Positions 29,668-38,395 of a stretch of DNA of 64,000 nucleotides are shown here, piece by piece. The notes beneath the pieces were generated by a model, which saw only the letters and a program-made list of their open reading frames with translations, made no database searches and was not told where the DNA came from. Source of the DNA: Fenollaria timonensis (GTDB lineage: Bacteria; Bacillota; Clostridia; Tissierellales; Peptoniphilaceae). The number at the start of each line of letters is the position of its first letter. Positions within the stretch are counted from its first letter, which is position 1. The DNA lies in contig NZ_LN898230.1 of assembly GCF_001457835.1 (NCBI RefSeq), forward strand, positions 451,600-515,599. Direction: 5' to 3'. The position numbers and the translations under genes are program-made.

Positions 29668-30274
29668 TATTTTGGCTATTACAATAGTTTTTAGTATGCT
29701 TATAGTTCCAGTTAATACTTTTGCAAGTTCGCAAAGTAAAGAAACAGGATGCGAAGCTGGACATTATCAAGGAGAATTTAAGATTGGATCAACTATTGTT
29801 GGACAGACATATTTTTCACCTGCAGGGTCTAACTCAGATGAGCTTTATGTTGAAAATGATCTTTTAGAAGATGGAGAATATATGATTGGAAACTCTATAA
29901 TTGGGAAAACTATAGTTTCACCAGCTAACGACGTAGCTTTAAGAGGACCACGCCCATTAAAATCACCAAATTATTTTTATTCTGAGGAAATAAGTAATCT
30001 CAGATATGAAGGATATATACAATTTCAAGCAAGCTATAAAGTGCAAGATGGTGATGGATATGATTTAGTTGTTGGAAGACATGTAAAACAAGCATGGCTG
30101 GACTATAGGAGACAAGGAGAGTCTGTTATAGGCGGAATTAGATGGACAGAAGCTGCAGATAGTATTTATGATGATAATATATATAGTATGAGTGCTCAAT
30201 GTTATGACGACCCTATTCGTTGGGGAGAAGCAGGAAGAACATATTTTTATAGAGGATGGAAGTATTTTAATTAA
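29636..30274 (+). CDS. secreted protein with internal repeat, unknown function
   Basis: 212 aa. Signal peptide with hydrophobic core at about 8-28 ending NTFAS. The mature part begins with two copies of a motif GE(F/Y)-x-IG(S/N)-(T/S)-I-(V/I)-G-x-T-x2-SPA, at about residues 46-61 and 81-96. A C-terminal region rich in Tyr/Trp/Gly (YIQFQASYKV, GRTYFYRGWKYF) looks like a beta-sandwich. I do not recognise a family; the aromatic C-terminus is loosely like lactococcin-972-type secreted peptides, which is only a resemblance. AAGGAGG precedes the ATG. Its stop overlaps the following gene. AT-richer than the housekeeping genes. Confidence 0.75.
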   Translation: MRKITKMSIFNILAITIVFSMLIVPVNTFASSQSKETGCEAGHYQGEFKIGSTIVGQTYFSPAGSNSDELYVENDLLEDGEYMIGNSIIGKTIVSPANDVALRGPRPLKSPNYFYSEEISNLRYEGYIQFQASYKVQDGDGYDLVVGRHVKQAWLDYRRQGESVIGGIRWTEAADSIYDDNIYSMSAQCYDDPIRWGEAGRTYFYRGWKYFN

Positions 30275-31161
30275 TGAAAAATAAATTTATAAAAGCGTTA
30301 ACAATTGTACTCACATTAATTTTAATTATATCTATTTACCAGACTAATAAGTATTTATCTATAAGAAATAAGTATAATACTATGTTGTCTGTTTATGATA
30401 AATTGCCAATTAATTCTTATATCGCTTTGCGAAATCAAGATATGAATTTGCTAGAGGCAAATCGCAGTTTTGATGACAAGAAGATAAATGATTTATTTGA
30501 CAAGATTGATGAAATATGTGATAAAAAATATTCGTTTTATTCATATTTGCCAACTTCTATCAATAATGGCATTGCACGCAAACAAACCTTTATTGATTCT
30601 GATATGTATGATTTGTACAATTTTAGGATTGATAAAGGAAGAAATTTTACAAAGAATGATTTTCAAAGTAACGATGTAATTCCTATGATTGTTGGTTATG
30701 ATATTAAGGACGAGTATAAAATTGGTGAAATTTATACTTTTGGCCGTGGCGATAAAAAAGACATCCAAGCGAAAGTCATTGGTTATTTTTCAAAAGATCA
30801 AAATTTCGCTTCGTTGTTAGAACTTGTCGATACAACTAATAATGCATTGCTTATGCCTATTAGTGAAAATTTAGTAAAAAACAACTTTATTGAATCTGAT
30901 TTTGATATGTATTTAAATGGCACAGTTTTTGAATTGAAAAATGATGAAGATGCACAAAAAATTGAAGCACTTATTAATGATACTAAATTTTATAATGTTG
31001 AATTAAAAAAACTTCATGATGTATTAGATGATTTCAAAAACAAATATATAAAATCAAATAATAGAATGCTTATAATTTTTATATCTGTTGATATTGTTTT
31101 ATTAGCTGGTATAGCTTTATTAGAATTAACTAGTTCTAGAAAAAATAAAATGCAAGTTTAA
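30274..31161 (+). CDS. membrane protein with MacB-like extracellular domain, no ATPase partner
   Basis: 295 aa with one hydrophobic helix at about 8-25, an extracellular domain, and one at about 267-285. The domain has DKGRNFTKNDFQSNDVIPMIVG, YKIGEIYTFG and KVIGYF, the pattern of the MacB-like periplasmic core of FtsX-type ABC permeases. Full permeases have four membrane helices; only two are present, with no ATPase gene nearby. It may be a stand-alone receptor or immunity-type protein, or a cut-down permease. Start overlaps the stop of the secreted-protein gene (TAATG), so the two are coupled. Confidence 0.7.
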   Translation: MKNKFIKALTIVLTLILIISIYQTNKYLSIRNKYNTMLSVYDKLPINSYIALRNQDMNLLEANRSFDDKKINDLFDKIDEICDKKYSFYSYLPTSINNGIARKQTFIDSDMYDLYNFRIDKGRNFTKNDFQSNDVIPMIVGYDIKDEYKIGEIYTFGRGDKKDIQAKVIGYFSKDQNFASLLELVDTTNNALLMPISENLVKNNFIESDFDMYLNGTVFELKNDEDAQKIEALINDTKFYNVELKKLHDVLDDFKNKYIKSNNRMLIIFISVDIVLLAGIALLELTSSRKNKMQV

Positions 31162-31174
31162 ATAGTGATGATAT

Positions 31175-31216
31175 AATATCCCCTCAGTGATTAGTAATAT
31201 TGAGGGGATATTTTTT
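31175..31216 (+). terminator. intrinsic terminator after MacB-like gene
   Basis: 12-bp perfect stem AATATCCCCTCA / TGAGGGGATATT with 14-base loop, followed by a T6 run that overlaps the stem end. Confidence 0.9.
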
Positions 31217-31240
31217 ATTAAATAAAAAATGACTAAACTT

Positions 31241-31270
31241 TTGAAATTATATGTAAAAATATGTTATAAT
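31241..31270 (+). promoter_or_regulatory. promoter of lepB-lepA
   Basis: TTGAAA (31241-31246), 18-bp spacer, TATAAT (31265-31270) with an extended -10 TG at 31262-31263. Confidence 0.75.
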
Positions 31271-31288
31271 TATAAAGGAGGTCTTTTT

Positions 31289-31912
31289 ATGGAAAATAAT
31301 TTTGATGATAATAATAAAAACATTGATATAAATGAAGAAGCAAAGGCAGCGAGTGAGAATGAAATTTTAGAAGCTGCTGAGGCGATGGCGAAGGCAAAAC
31401 AAGATGATATCAAGTCGTGGATATACTCGATAGTAATCACTGTAGCCATCACTTTATTCCTCGTGAACTTCGTCTTTGCTCTAACAAGGGTTGAAGGCAT
31501 ATCGATGGAGCCGACCCTACATACGGGCGACAGGGTCTTCGAGTGGAAGCTATTTAAGTACTTCAAAGAGCCAAATAGAGGCGACATAGTCGTTATCAAG
31601 GGCGAGAAGACTAATAACGAGCACTATATCAAGAGGCTCATAGGTCTTGCGGGAGATGTTATTGACATAATCGACGGCGATGTTTACGTCAATGGTAATA
31701 AGCTAGACGAACCGTACCTAGACAGAAAGACTAGTGAGCAAAACGGTAACCACTGGGTTGTGCCTGAGGACTCATACTTTGTTATGGGGGACAATAGGGA
31801 AGGCGGTAACTCATATGACTCAAGGAGTTTCGGACCTGTAGAGAAAAAATATTTACAAGGCAAGGCTGTATTTAGATTTTGGCCTTTGAATAAATTAAAA
31901 ATATTTAGATAG
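31289..31912 (+). CDS. lepB: signal peptidase I
   Basis: Membrane serine/lysine peptidase removing signal peptides from Sec and Tat substrates. 207 aa: acidic N-terminal cytoplasmic tail of about 45 residues, one membrane helix (SIVITVAITLFLVNFVFAL), then the external domain with catalytic Ser in GISMEPTL, catalytic Lys in HYIKRLIGLAGD and the GDNREGGNSYDSRSFG box. ATG at 31289 is seven bases after AAAGGAGG. It will process the several exported proteins of this window. lepA follows nine bases later. Confidence 0.95.
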   Translation: MENNFDDNNKNIDINEEAKAASENEILEAAEAMAKAKQDDIKSWIYSIVITVAITLFLVNFVFALTRVEGISMEPTLHTGDRVFEWKLFKYFKEPNRGDIVVIKGEKTNNEHYIKRLIGLAGDVIDIIDGDVYVNGNKLDEPYLDRKTSEQNGNHWVVPEDSYFVMGDNREGGNSYDSRSFGPVEKKYLQGKAVFRFWPLNKLKIFR

Positions 31913-31921
31913 GATGATAAG

Positions 31922-33727
31922 ATGAATCAAAAATATATTCGTAACTTTTCAATCATAGCGCACATCGACCACGGTAAATCTACTTTGGCTGATAGAATCA
32001 TTGAAAAGACGGGCTTACTTACTCAAAGAGAGATGCAATCACAAGTTTTGGACAGCATGGATCTTGAAAGAGAAAGAGGAATAACAATTAAATTAAAGGC
32101 TATACGCTTGATATATAAAGCAAAAGATGGACAGGATTATATTTTTAACCTTATAGATACGCCCGGCCACGTCGACTTTAACTACGAAGTGAGTAGATCA
32201 TTAAAGGCGTGTGAGGGCGCGATACTTGTTGTTGACGCGACTCAAGGCGTTGAAGCGCAAACGCTTTCTAACGTTTATCTTGCTTTGGATCAGGACCTAG
32301 AGATACTTCCTGTTATTAACAAGATGGATTTGCCAAGCGCAAGACCAGATGAAGTTAAGGAAGAGATTGAAGATATCATTGGCCTTGACACGACTGATGC
32401 GCCGCTAATCAGTGCAAAGAGCGGACTTAATATTGAAGATGTTTTAGAAGATATCGTTAAGAATGTTCCGCCGCCAAATGGCGATAAGGATAAACCTTTA
32501 AAGGCACTTATCTTTGACTCGATATATGATGCTTACAGAGGCGTTATCTGCTACATCAGAGTTTTTGACGGCGTTATTAAAAAAGGTACTCAAATAAAGA
32601 TGATGCAAACAGGAACTACTTTTGAAGTTGATGAAGTTGGTGTAAATAACACATCACTTTTAAAGAAAGAAACGCTTGAGGCGGGCGAAGTAGGTTACTT
32701 TACAGCACAGATCAAAAATGTAAAAGACGCAAGAGTTGGTGACACAATAACTTATCTTGATAATCCAACAGATAAGCCACTAAGCGGTTACAAGAAGGTC
32801 GTACCAATGGTTTACTGCGGTATATATCCAGCAGAGGGCGAAGACTTTAACAGCGTTAGAGAGGCTCTTGAAAAGCTTCAAGTTAATGACGCATCTCTTG
32901 TCTTTGAAGCAGAAAATTCAGCGGCACTTGGCTTTGGCTTTAGATGCGGTTTCTTAGGCCTTCTTCACATGGAGATAATTACTGAAAGGCTTGAAAGAGA
33001 ATTTAATCTAAATATAATCTCGACTGCGCCATCGGTTATTTACGAAGTTCATAAAAAAGACGGTACTATGATGATGATACAAAACCCATCGAACCTTCCT
33101 GACCCAAGTGAAATTGATTACATGGAAGAGCCTATGGTTAACGCGGAGATTATGACGCCAAAGGATTATGTTGGAGCCATCATGGACATCTGTCAAAATA
33201 GACGTGGTGAATTCATTAACATGGAATACCTTGATCAAACAAGGGTTACGCTTCACTATAGAATGCCACTAAACGAGGTTATATACGACTTCTTCGACGC
33301 ACTTAAGTCAAATACAAAAGGCTACGCATCGCTTGACTACGAAATTTCAGGCTATCAAAGAAGTGAGCTTGTTAAGGTTGACATACTTATCAATGGCGAG
33401 CTTATCGATGCATTCAGCTTAATCTTACACGAGTCAAACGCTTATGAAAGAAGTAGGTCCATAGTCGAAGGCTTAAAGGACGTTATCCCAAGACATCAAT
33501 TCCAAATACCTATACAAGCGGCTATCGGCTCAAAGATTATCGCGAGAGAAACTATCAAAGCGCTTAGAAAAGACGTTCTTGCAAAGTGCTACGGCGGCGA
33601 TATTTCAAGAAAGAAAAAATTACTTGAAAAGCAAAAAGAAGGTAAGAAGAGGATGCGCCAAATTGGCTCAGTAGAACTACCTCAAGAGGCCTTTCTTTCA
33701 GTATTGAAGTACAAGGAAAAGAAATAA
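31922..33727 (+). CDS. lepA: elongation factor 4 (LepA)
   Basis: Ribosomal back-translocase/biogenesis GTPase. 601 aa, exactly the expected size. G1 AHIDHGKST (about 10-18), switch with RERGITIK, G3 DTPGHVDF, G4 NKMDLP, G5 SAKSGLN, EF-G-like domains III and V, and the LepA-specific C-terminal domain with [24 protein letters not shown]. The stop overlaps the hemW start (TAATG); lepA-hemW is a conserved pair in Gram-positives. Confidence 0.98.
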   Translation: MNQKYIRNFSIIAHIDHGKSTLADRIIEKTGLLTQREMQSQVLDSMDLERERGITIKLKAIRLIYKAKDGQDYIFNLIDTPGHVDFNYEVSRSLKACEGAILVVDATQGVEAQTLSNVYLALDQDLEILPVINKMDLPSARPDEVKEEIEDIIGLDTTDAPLISAKSGLNIEDVLEDIVKNVPPPNGDKDKPLKALIFDSIYDAYRGVICYIRVFDGVIKKGTQIKMMQTGTTFEVDEVGVNNTSLLKKETLEAGEVGYFTAQIKNVKDARVGDTITYLDNPTDKPLSGYKKVVPMVYCGIYPAEGEDFNSVREALEKLQVNDASLVFEAENSAALGFGFRCGFLGLLHMEIITERLEREFNLNIISTAPSVIYEVHKKDGTMMMIQNPSNLPDPSEIDYMEEPMVNAEIMTPKDYVGAIMDICQNRRGEFINMEYLDQTRVTLHYRMPLNEVIYDFFDALKSNTKGYASLDYEISGYQRSELVKVDILINGELIDAFSLILHESNAYERSRSIVEGLKDVIPRHQFQIPIQAAIGSKIIARETIKALRKDVLAKCYGGDISRKKKLLEKQKEGKKRMRQIGSVELPQEAFLSVLKYKEKK

Positions 33728-34851
33728 TGAATAAATTAGGAATATATATACATATTCCTTTCTGTGAAAGAAGATGTAAATATTGCGATTTTACATCTTT
33801 TATTTTTAATCAAAGCAGAATGAAGGATTATGTAGATCATTTATTATTAGAAATAAAAAATAATGAAGAGCTCTTAAAAAATTACATTGTTGATACCATA
33901 TTTATAGGCGGAGGCACACCATCTTTATTAAGCATAGATGAATTAACATGCCTTGTGAATGGTTTAAATGAGGCTATAAACCTAGATGAAAATTATGAAT
34001 TTACCATAGAAACAAATCCAAACTCAATAAGCGAAGAAAAATTATTAGTTTATAAAGAGCTTGGCATAAACAGAATTTCTATAGGTGTGCAAAGCTTTAA
34101 CGATAGGCTTTTACGTATTATAGGCAGGCTTCATACAGCTGATGAGGCGCGCGAAAAAATTAAATTAGCGATGAAATATTTTGACAATCTTAGTTTAGAT
34201 TTTATATTCTCACTGCCGACAGAAACTTTAGCAGATGTTATAGTGTCAATCGATACGGCAAGTGAACTAGGCGCCTCACACATATCGCTTTACTCACTTA
34301 TACTTGAGGAGGGAACTCTGTTAAATGCACTTGTTGAAAGAGGTGTCTATAGGGTGAACGATCAAGTGACAGATAGGCTCATATATAGAAAGGCGACTGA
34401 GCAATTGGAAAGCCTTGGCTACAAGCAATATGAAATTTCGAACTTTGCCAAGAACGGATGCTACTCAAGGCATAATTATAAGTACTGGTCCATGGATGAG
34501 TACCTAGGCCTTGGCATGGCGGCGCACTCACTTATTAAAAATAAAAGATTTTTTAATGCGAGTACTTTTAACGAGTACTTTGACGATGTGAAGAAAAGTA
34601 TCTATCACGATGAAGAAATTTTAAGTCACGAAGATAAAATCACTGAGTATATAATTTTTAAGCTAAGGACAAACGAAGGCATAATTGTAAACGAGATCAA
34701 TAAAAAATACGATATAGATTTTGAAGATATATATAGGGAAGAATTGAAAAAAGCGACAGAAGAAAAGCTGCTAAAAAAATGTGACGGCAGATACTTTTAC
34801 ACAGAGTTTGGCAGGGACATTGCGAACCAAGTAGAAATACTTTTTGTATAA
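33727..34851 (+). CDS. hemW: radical SAM protein HemW (HemN-like)
   Basis: 374 aa. Starts IYIHIPFCERRCKYCDF, with the CxxxCxxC iron-sulphur motif, followed by GGGTPSLL and ETNPNS. HemW proteins are now regarded as haem chaperones rather than coproporphyrinogen oxidases; the extra N-terminal residues of true HemN are absent here. No haem genes are nearby and the organism appears anaerobic, so its physiological role is open. It is coupled to lepA. Confidence 0.93.
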   Translation: MNKLGIYIHIPFCERRCKYCDFTSFIFNQSRMKDYVDHLLLEIKNNEELLKNYIVDTIFIGGGTPSLLSIDELTCLVNGLNEAINLDENYEFTIETNPNSISEEKLLVYKELGINRISIGVQSFNDRLLRIIGRLHTADEAREKIKLAMKYFDNLSLDFIFSLPTETLADVIVSIDTASELGASHISLYSLILEEGTLLNALVERGVYRVNDQVTDRLIYRKATEQLESLGYKQYEISNFAKNGCYSRHNYKYWSMDEYLGLGMAAHSLIKNKRFFNASTFNEYFDDVKKSIYHDEEILSHEDKITEYIIFKLRTNEGIIVNEINKKYDIDFEDIYREELKKATEEKLLKKCDGRYFYTEFGRDIANQVEILFV

Positions 34852-34860
34852 GGAGAGGCT

Positions 34861-35436
34861 ATGGACGAAATAATTAAAAGAGCGATTGATTATCTTGAAA
34901 ATATTTTTACTGGCAACTCAGACGGCCACGGCGCTGATCACAGCCTAAGAGTTTATAATAACGCTCTTAATATAAGAAAGGCTTATGAATGCAATGAGCT
35001 ATACGTAGACCTAGGAGCACTTCTTCATGACGTTGACGACCACAAGCTATTTAATAATAAAAATAATGAAAACGCAAGAAAATTTTTAATTGAAAATGAT
35101 TTCGACAGTGAGGCGATTGAAGATATTATTGAGATTATCAATTCTGTTTCATTTACAAAGAACAAGGGCACTAAGCCAAAGACGCTCGAAGCATGCATTG
35201 TTCAAGACGCTGACAGACTTGACGCTATAGGAGCGATAGGCGTAGCGAGGACCTTTATGTATAGCGGCAAGAACGGTCGCGGTATAGAGGAATCATTAAA
35301 GCACTTCGATGAGAAGCTCTTATTATTAAAGGATATGATGAACACGGACGAAGCTAAAAGGCTCGCTGAAGAAAGAAATAGCTTTATGAAAGAATTTTTA
35401 TCAGAGATAAATGACGAGCTTAATTATAAAAAATAA
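34861..35436 (+). CDS. HD-domain phosphohydrolase (YpgQ-like)
   Basis: 191 aa. Metal-binding HD pattern in order: HGADHSLRVYNNA (His), LLHDVDDHK (His-Asp) and IVQDADRLDAIGAIGVART (distal Asp), the arrangement of the YpgQ/YedJ group, some members of which hydrolyse nucleotide triphosphates to pyrophosphate. No signal or membrane segment. AGGAGAGG precedes the ATG. It is the last gene of the lepB-lepA-hemW run and faces the disrupted minus-strand gene across a shared terminator. Confidence 0.85.
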   Translation: MDEIIKRAIDYLENIFTGNSDGHGADHSLRVYNNALNIRKAYECNELYVDLGALLHDVDDHKLFNNKNNENARKFLIENDFDSEAIEDIIEIINSVSFTKNKGTKPKTLEACIVQDADRLDAIGAIGVARTFMYSGKNGRGIEESLKHFDEKLLLLKDMMNTDEAKRLAEERNSFMKEFLSEINDELNYKK

Positions 35437-35452
35437 AATATTATATGATAAG

Positions 35453-35489
35453 TAAACCCTCTTTACCAGCAATTTGTAAAGAGGGTTTA
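35453..35489. terminator. bidirectional terminator after HD gene
   Basis: 14-bp perfect stem TAAACCCTCTTTAC / GTAAAGAGGGTTTA with a nine-base loop. It lies between the HD gene and the 3' end of the disrupted minus-strand gene, serving both. T-runs are short on both sides. Confidence 0.75.
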
Positions 35490-35570
35490 TAAATTAATTC
35501 TCTAAGTTATCATTTTCGCTTTTTTTATCTTGTAGTGCTTGAGATTTTTCTAATGAATTTTTTAAAATTT

Positions 35571-35583
35571 TAATTTCTTCGTT
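35571..35583 (+). repeat. target-site duplication, left of IS30 copy 1
   Basis: TAATTTCTTCGTT, repeated exactly at 36849-36861 on the other side of the element. Confidence 0.8.
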
Positions 35584-36848
35584 GGAAGATTGTATAATTA
35601 ACTTAGCCACCAAATAAAAAAATCATGTGTACATATGGTATAGTATTAGTAACAAACAAAAAAACAACTATACGGAGGTACACATGACTCATATAAATTA
35701 TACCATAGAATTTACAGAACGCAAGAAAAATTCACATCTATCACTACATGAAATGTCATTAATACAGGCATGGAAAATAGATGGACATAGCAACAGAGAG
35801 ATAGCAAGAAGGCTAAATAGAGCCCCGCAGACAATAAACAACGCAATAAAGAAAGGCACAGTAAAGCAAAAGAGAATAATAAAAAGTAATAACAAAACAT
35901 ATACTTACTACGATGAAAAATACTTTGCCTTAACTAATTATGAGGTATATATAAACAATAGATCTTCTTGCGGAAGAAGACCAAAATATATAGATATAGT
36001 CGAATTTCTTAAATGGGCAGACAATAAAATGTTAAAAGATAAATGGTCTCCAGATGTATGTGTTGGATACGCAAAAGCAAATAGACTCTTTCCATCATCA
36101 GAAATACCATCAACAAAAAGCCTCTACAACTGGATAAATAAGTCACTAATGAAAACAAAAAATATAGATCTACTAGAAAAAGTAAAGAGAAAAAACAAAA
36201 ATAGCACAAGAAGAACAAGACAAAACAAGAAAAAGCTTGGCATATCCATAGAAGAAAGACCAGATAAAATACAAACAAGAGAAGAATTCGGCCACTGGGA
36301 AATAGATACAGTTATAGGTAAAAAGAAAAAGACAGATCCAGTACTACTTACATTAGTAGAAAGAAAAACAAGATATGAAAAGCTGATAAAAATACATGGA
36401 AAAACACCCGATGCAGTAGACATTGGACTTAAATTCTTAAAAGATAATGCGCAGTTAAACAAAGAAATATTTAAAAGTATAACATCAGATAATGGTTCAG
36501 AATTTTCAAGCTTATCAGAATTAGCAGAATATGTAGATATATATTTTTGTCATCCATATACATCATGGGAAAGAGGAACTAGTGAATGTCAACATAAATT
36601 AATACGAAGATTTATACAAAAAGGCACATCAATAGAAGAAGTATCAAAAGAAAAAATATACAGAATAAACGAGTGGATGAATAATTTGCCAAGAAAAATC
36701 TTTAATTACAAAACTGCAAAAGAAGAGTTCATAAAGGAAATAAAACAGCTTAAAAGTATCTAGTTTAATAAAAATAAATACTTTTAAGCTATACTATACA
36801 TTTAGTCTATATGATGTCTGGGTGGCTAACTTATTGTTGCAATTTATA
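35584..36848 (+). mobile_element. IS30-family insertion sequence, copy 1
   Basis: 1265 bp, matching copy 2 (61624-62888) in length and in the transposase translation. Ends carry an imperfect inverted repeat: the left end has AGATTG...TAAC followed by TTAGCCACC (35603-35611) and the right end has GGTGGCTAA (36821-36829) followed by the matching outer part, about 19 matches in 25 positions. Boundaries were set where the two copies stop being alike and where a 13-bp direct repeat abuts both sides. If the outer TAA is counted as element, it is 1268 bp with a 10-bp duplication. Confidence 0.88.
35684..36763 (+). CDS. IS30-family transposase
   Basis: 359 aa. N-terminal helix-turn-helix (HLSLHEMSLIQAWKIDGHSNREIARRLNRAPQT), a basic linker, and a DDE integrase core: GHWEIDTVIG (first Asp), TSDNGSEF (second Asp) and WERGTSECQHKLIRRF (Glu). 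Complete frame, apparently active. ATG at 35684 follows GGAGG; an in-frame ATG 19 codons upstream lacks an RBS. Most IS30 transposases read GTNENTNG where this one has GTSECQHK, so it belongs to a divergent branch. Confidence 0.93.
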   Translation: MTHINYTIEFTERKKNSHLSLHEMSLIQAWKIDGHSNREIARRLNRAPQTINNAIKKGTVKQKRIIKSNNKTYTYYDEKYFALTNYEVYINNRSSCGRRPKYIDIVEFLKWADNKMLKDKWSPDVCVGYAKANRLFPSSEIPSTKSLYNWINKSLMKTKNIDLLEKVKRKNKNSTRRTRQNKKKLGISIEERPDKIQTREEFGHWEIDTVIGKKKKTDPVLLTLVERKTRYEKLIKIHGKTPDAVDIGLKFLKDNAQLNKEIFKSITSDNGSEFSSLSELAEYVDIYFCHPYTSWERGTSECQHKLIRRFIQKGTSIEEVSKEKIYRINEWMNNLPRKIFNYKTAKEEFIKEIKQLKSI

Positions 36849-36861
36849 TAATTTCTTCGTT
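36849..36861 (+). repeat. target-site duplication, right of IS30 copy 1
   Basis: TAATTTCTTCGTT, identical to 35571-35583. From here to 37011 is the 5' part of the disrupted minus-strand gene; 37012-37286 holds nothing I recognise on the + strand. Confidence 0.8.
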
Positions 36862-37286
36862 TAAATTGTCAATTTTTTTAATTAAATAATAAGCTATTAA
36901 ACCTATACATATACATGTTCCAATACCTGTTTGAAATTTAACTCCTCTTCCTGTCCATGCTGGAATATATAAATTAAGTAGAATGCCTATTATTACATAT
37001 AATACTATCATGATTTAAATATTTTTTAGTAGAACGTATTTTAACGTTGATACTATTAACTCCTTTCTTTAAATAAAAATTTACATATTTTAGACTTAAT
37101 TTAATCTCCATTTTTGTACTTATGAAAATTTAACATAAATCTTCATCTCGCTTATTTATGTATTTATATTATTTATAACCAGTATTCAATACAATTAAAC
37201 ATTTTATAGTTTCTTAGAAATTTAATCGCTTTTAGAGCAATATTTTGCAAATATTTTGGAAAAAAGTAATTATTTTTGAAAAAAGC

Positions 37287-37314
37287 TTGATTTTTTTATT
37301 ATTTTGGGTATAAT
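37287..37314 (+). promoter_or_regulatory. promoter of hrcA-grpE-dnaK
   Basis: TTGATT (37287-37292), 16-bp spacer, TATAAT (37309-37314), with CIRCE starting 10 bases downstream. Confidence 0.75.
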
Positions 37315-37324
37315 AGATATAGAG

Positions 37325-37351
37325 TTAGCACTCACCAGTGAAGAGTGCTAA
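37325..37351 (+). promoter_or_regulatory. CIRCE operator (HrcA binding site)
   Basis: TTAGCACTC, nine-base spacer, GAGTGCTAA: a perfect match to the CIRCE consensus. It lies at the expected transcription start and 23 bases before the hrcA start codon, so HrcA represses its own operon and heat shock relieves it. Confidence 0.98.
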
Positions 37352-37374
37352 CAAAAATTATGGAAGGTGATCAA

Positions 37375-38385
37375 TTGGATGAGAGAAAATTAAAGATTTT
37401 AAAAGCTATAATCAGCTCATACAATGAAACTGGTGAACCGGTTGGCTCGAGACTTGTCGCTAAGAACGAGTCCATAGGTCTTAGCTCGGCAACTATTAGA
37501 AACGAGATGCAAGACCTTGAAGAAGCGGGCTACTTAATAAAAACTCATCTTTCTAGCGGAAGAGTGCCATCACAAAAAGCATATCGCTTGTATGTTGACA
37601 TGGTAGTTCAAAAAGACTTCGAAAAGCTTTCGTCTTCAGAAAAGAAAATTTTCTTAGATGATATAAATGACAAGTCGAAGAACTTAGATAGTATGATAGG
37701 AAAGATGTCAAAGCTATTGTCAAGCCTAACTGATTTTACATCGATTGCTTATATTAGGCACAAAGACGAGACAAAGTTAAAGAGCTTAGAGCTTTTAAAA
37801 GTCGACGAAAACAAAATACTTGCTATCTTTGTCTACGAGAACTTTGCCATCGACAAGACATTAATTACGCTTAATGAAGAGATAAGTGAAGAGGAAGTGG
37901 CTTATTTTAAGGAGATTTTAAATAAGAATCTTGCTGGCAAGTCCATAAACTCACTTGATTTCAATTCATTGAAGTATGAAAAGGACAGTCTAGTTAATTA
38001 TAAGACCATATTAGAGAGCGTTTTGGAAAAGTTTTCACAAAAAGACGAGACATATAGCGCAGACAAGATATTCCTTGAAGGGATAAATAAGATCTTGAAT
38101 TATCCAGAGTATTCTGACTTTGACAAAGCTAGAGAGCTTATAGAGCTCTTGGAAGACAAAAGAGGTCTACTTAATATCTTAGAGAATGAAAATTTGGATA
38201 ATGATCTTGTCATTAAGATAGGTAATGAGAATGAAATCGACATCTTCGACAACATTGCTCTAGTACTTAAGAACGTAAACATCTTGGATAATGAAGTTAC
38301 TTTTGGTTTAATCGCTCCAATGAGAATTGATTACAAAAAAGTTCTTTCTATATTTGATGATTTTTATAATGATGATTTATTTTAG
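37375..38385 (+). CDS. hrcA: heat-inducible transcription repressor HrcA
   Basis: 336 aa. Winged-helix N-terminus DERKLKILKAIISSY...GEPVGSRLVAK...LSSATIRNEMQDLEEAGYL, then SGRVPSQKAYRLYVD, typical of HrcA; the remainder is the dimerisation/inserted domain. I chose TTG at 37375 because AAGGTGATC is placed ideally before it and the family starts with LDERK; ATG at 37360 and GTG at 37345 are in frame but lie in the RBS and the CIRCE arm. HrcA needs GroEL for activity; groESL is not in this window. Confidence 0.95.
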   Translation: MDERKLKILKAIISSYNETGEPVGSRLVAKNESIGLSSATIRNEMQDLEEAGYLIKTHLSSGRVPSQKAYRLYVDMVVQKDFEKLSSSEKKIFLDDINDKSKNLDSMIGKMSKLLSSLTDFTSIAYIRHKDETKLKSLELLKVDENKILAIFVYENFAIDKTLITLNEEISEEEVAYFKEILNKNLAGKSINSLDFNSLKYEKDSLVNYKTILESVLEKFSQKDETYSADKIFLEGINKILNYPEYSDFDKARELIELLEDKRGLLNILENENLDNDLVIKIGNENEIDIFDNIALVLKNVNILDNEVTFGLIAPMRIDYKKVLSIFDDFYNDDLF

Positions 38386-38395
38386 GAGGGATTAA

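Larger units (their letters stand above)
35494..37011 (-). pseudogene. small membrane-protein gene split by IS30 copy 1
   Basis: Reading the minus strand from ATG at 37011 gives two hydrophobic helices (MIVLYVIIGILLNLYIPAW and TGIGTCICIGLIAYYLI) and then IDNLNE before the IS. On the other side the frame resumes as EEIKILKNSLEKSQALQ...NLEN and stops at 35496-35494. Removing the element and one target repeat restores one uninterrupted 79-codon ORF: two membrane helices plus a coiled-coil-like charged tail. The intact gene is therefore well supported. No good RBS is seen at 37011 (AAAGGAG lies about 55 bases upstream with no start next to it), so the gene may have been weak or already decaying. 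Family unknown. Confidence 0.75.

Noticed and set aside
29636-31161. Lactococcin-972-type bacteriocin locus
   Set aside because: The aromatic C-terminus is only loosely similar, the protein is too long, and the usual large immunity permease and ATPase are missing.
37345-37374. GTG (37345) or ATG (37360) as hrcA start
   Set aside because: GTG is inside the CIRCE arm and ATG overlaps the RBS; TTG at 37375 has an ideal RBS and gives the family N-terminus.
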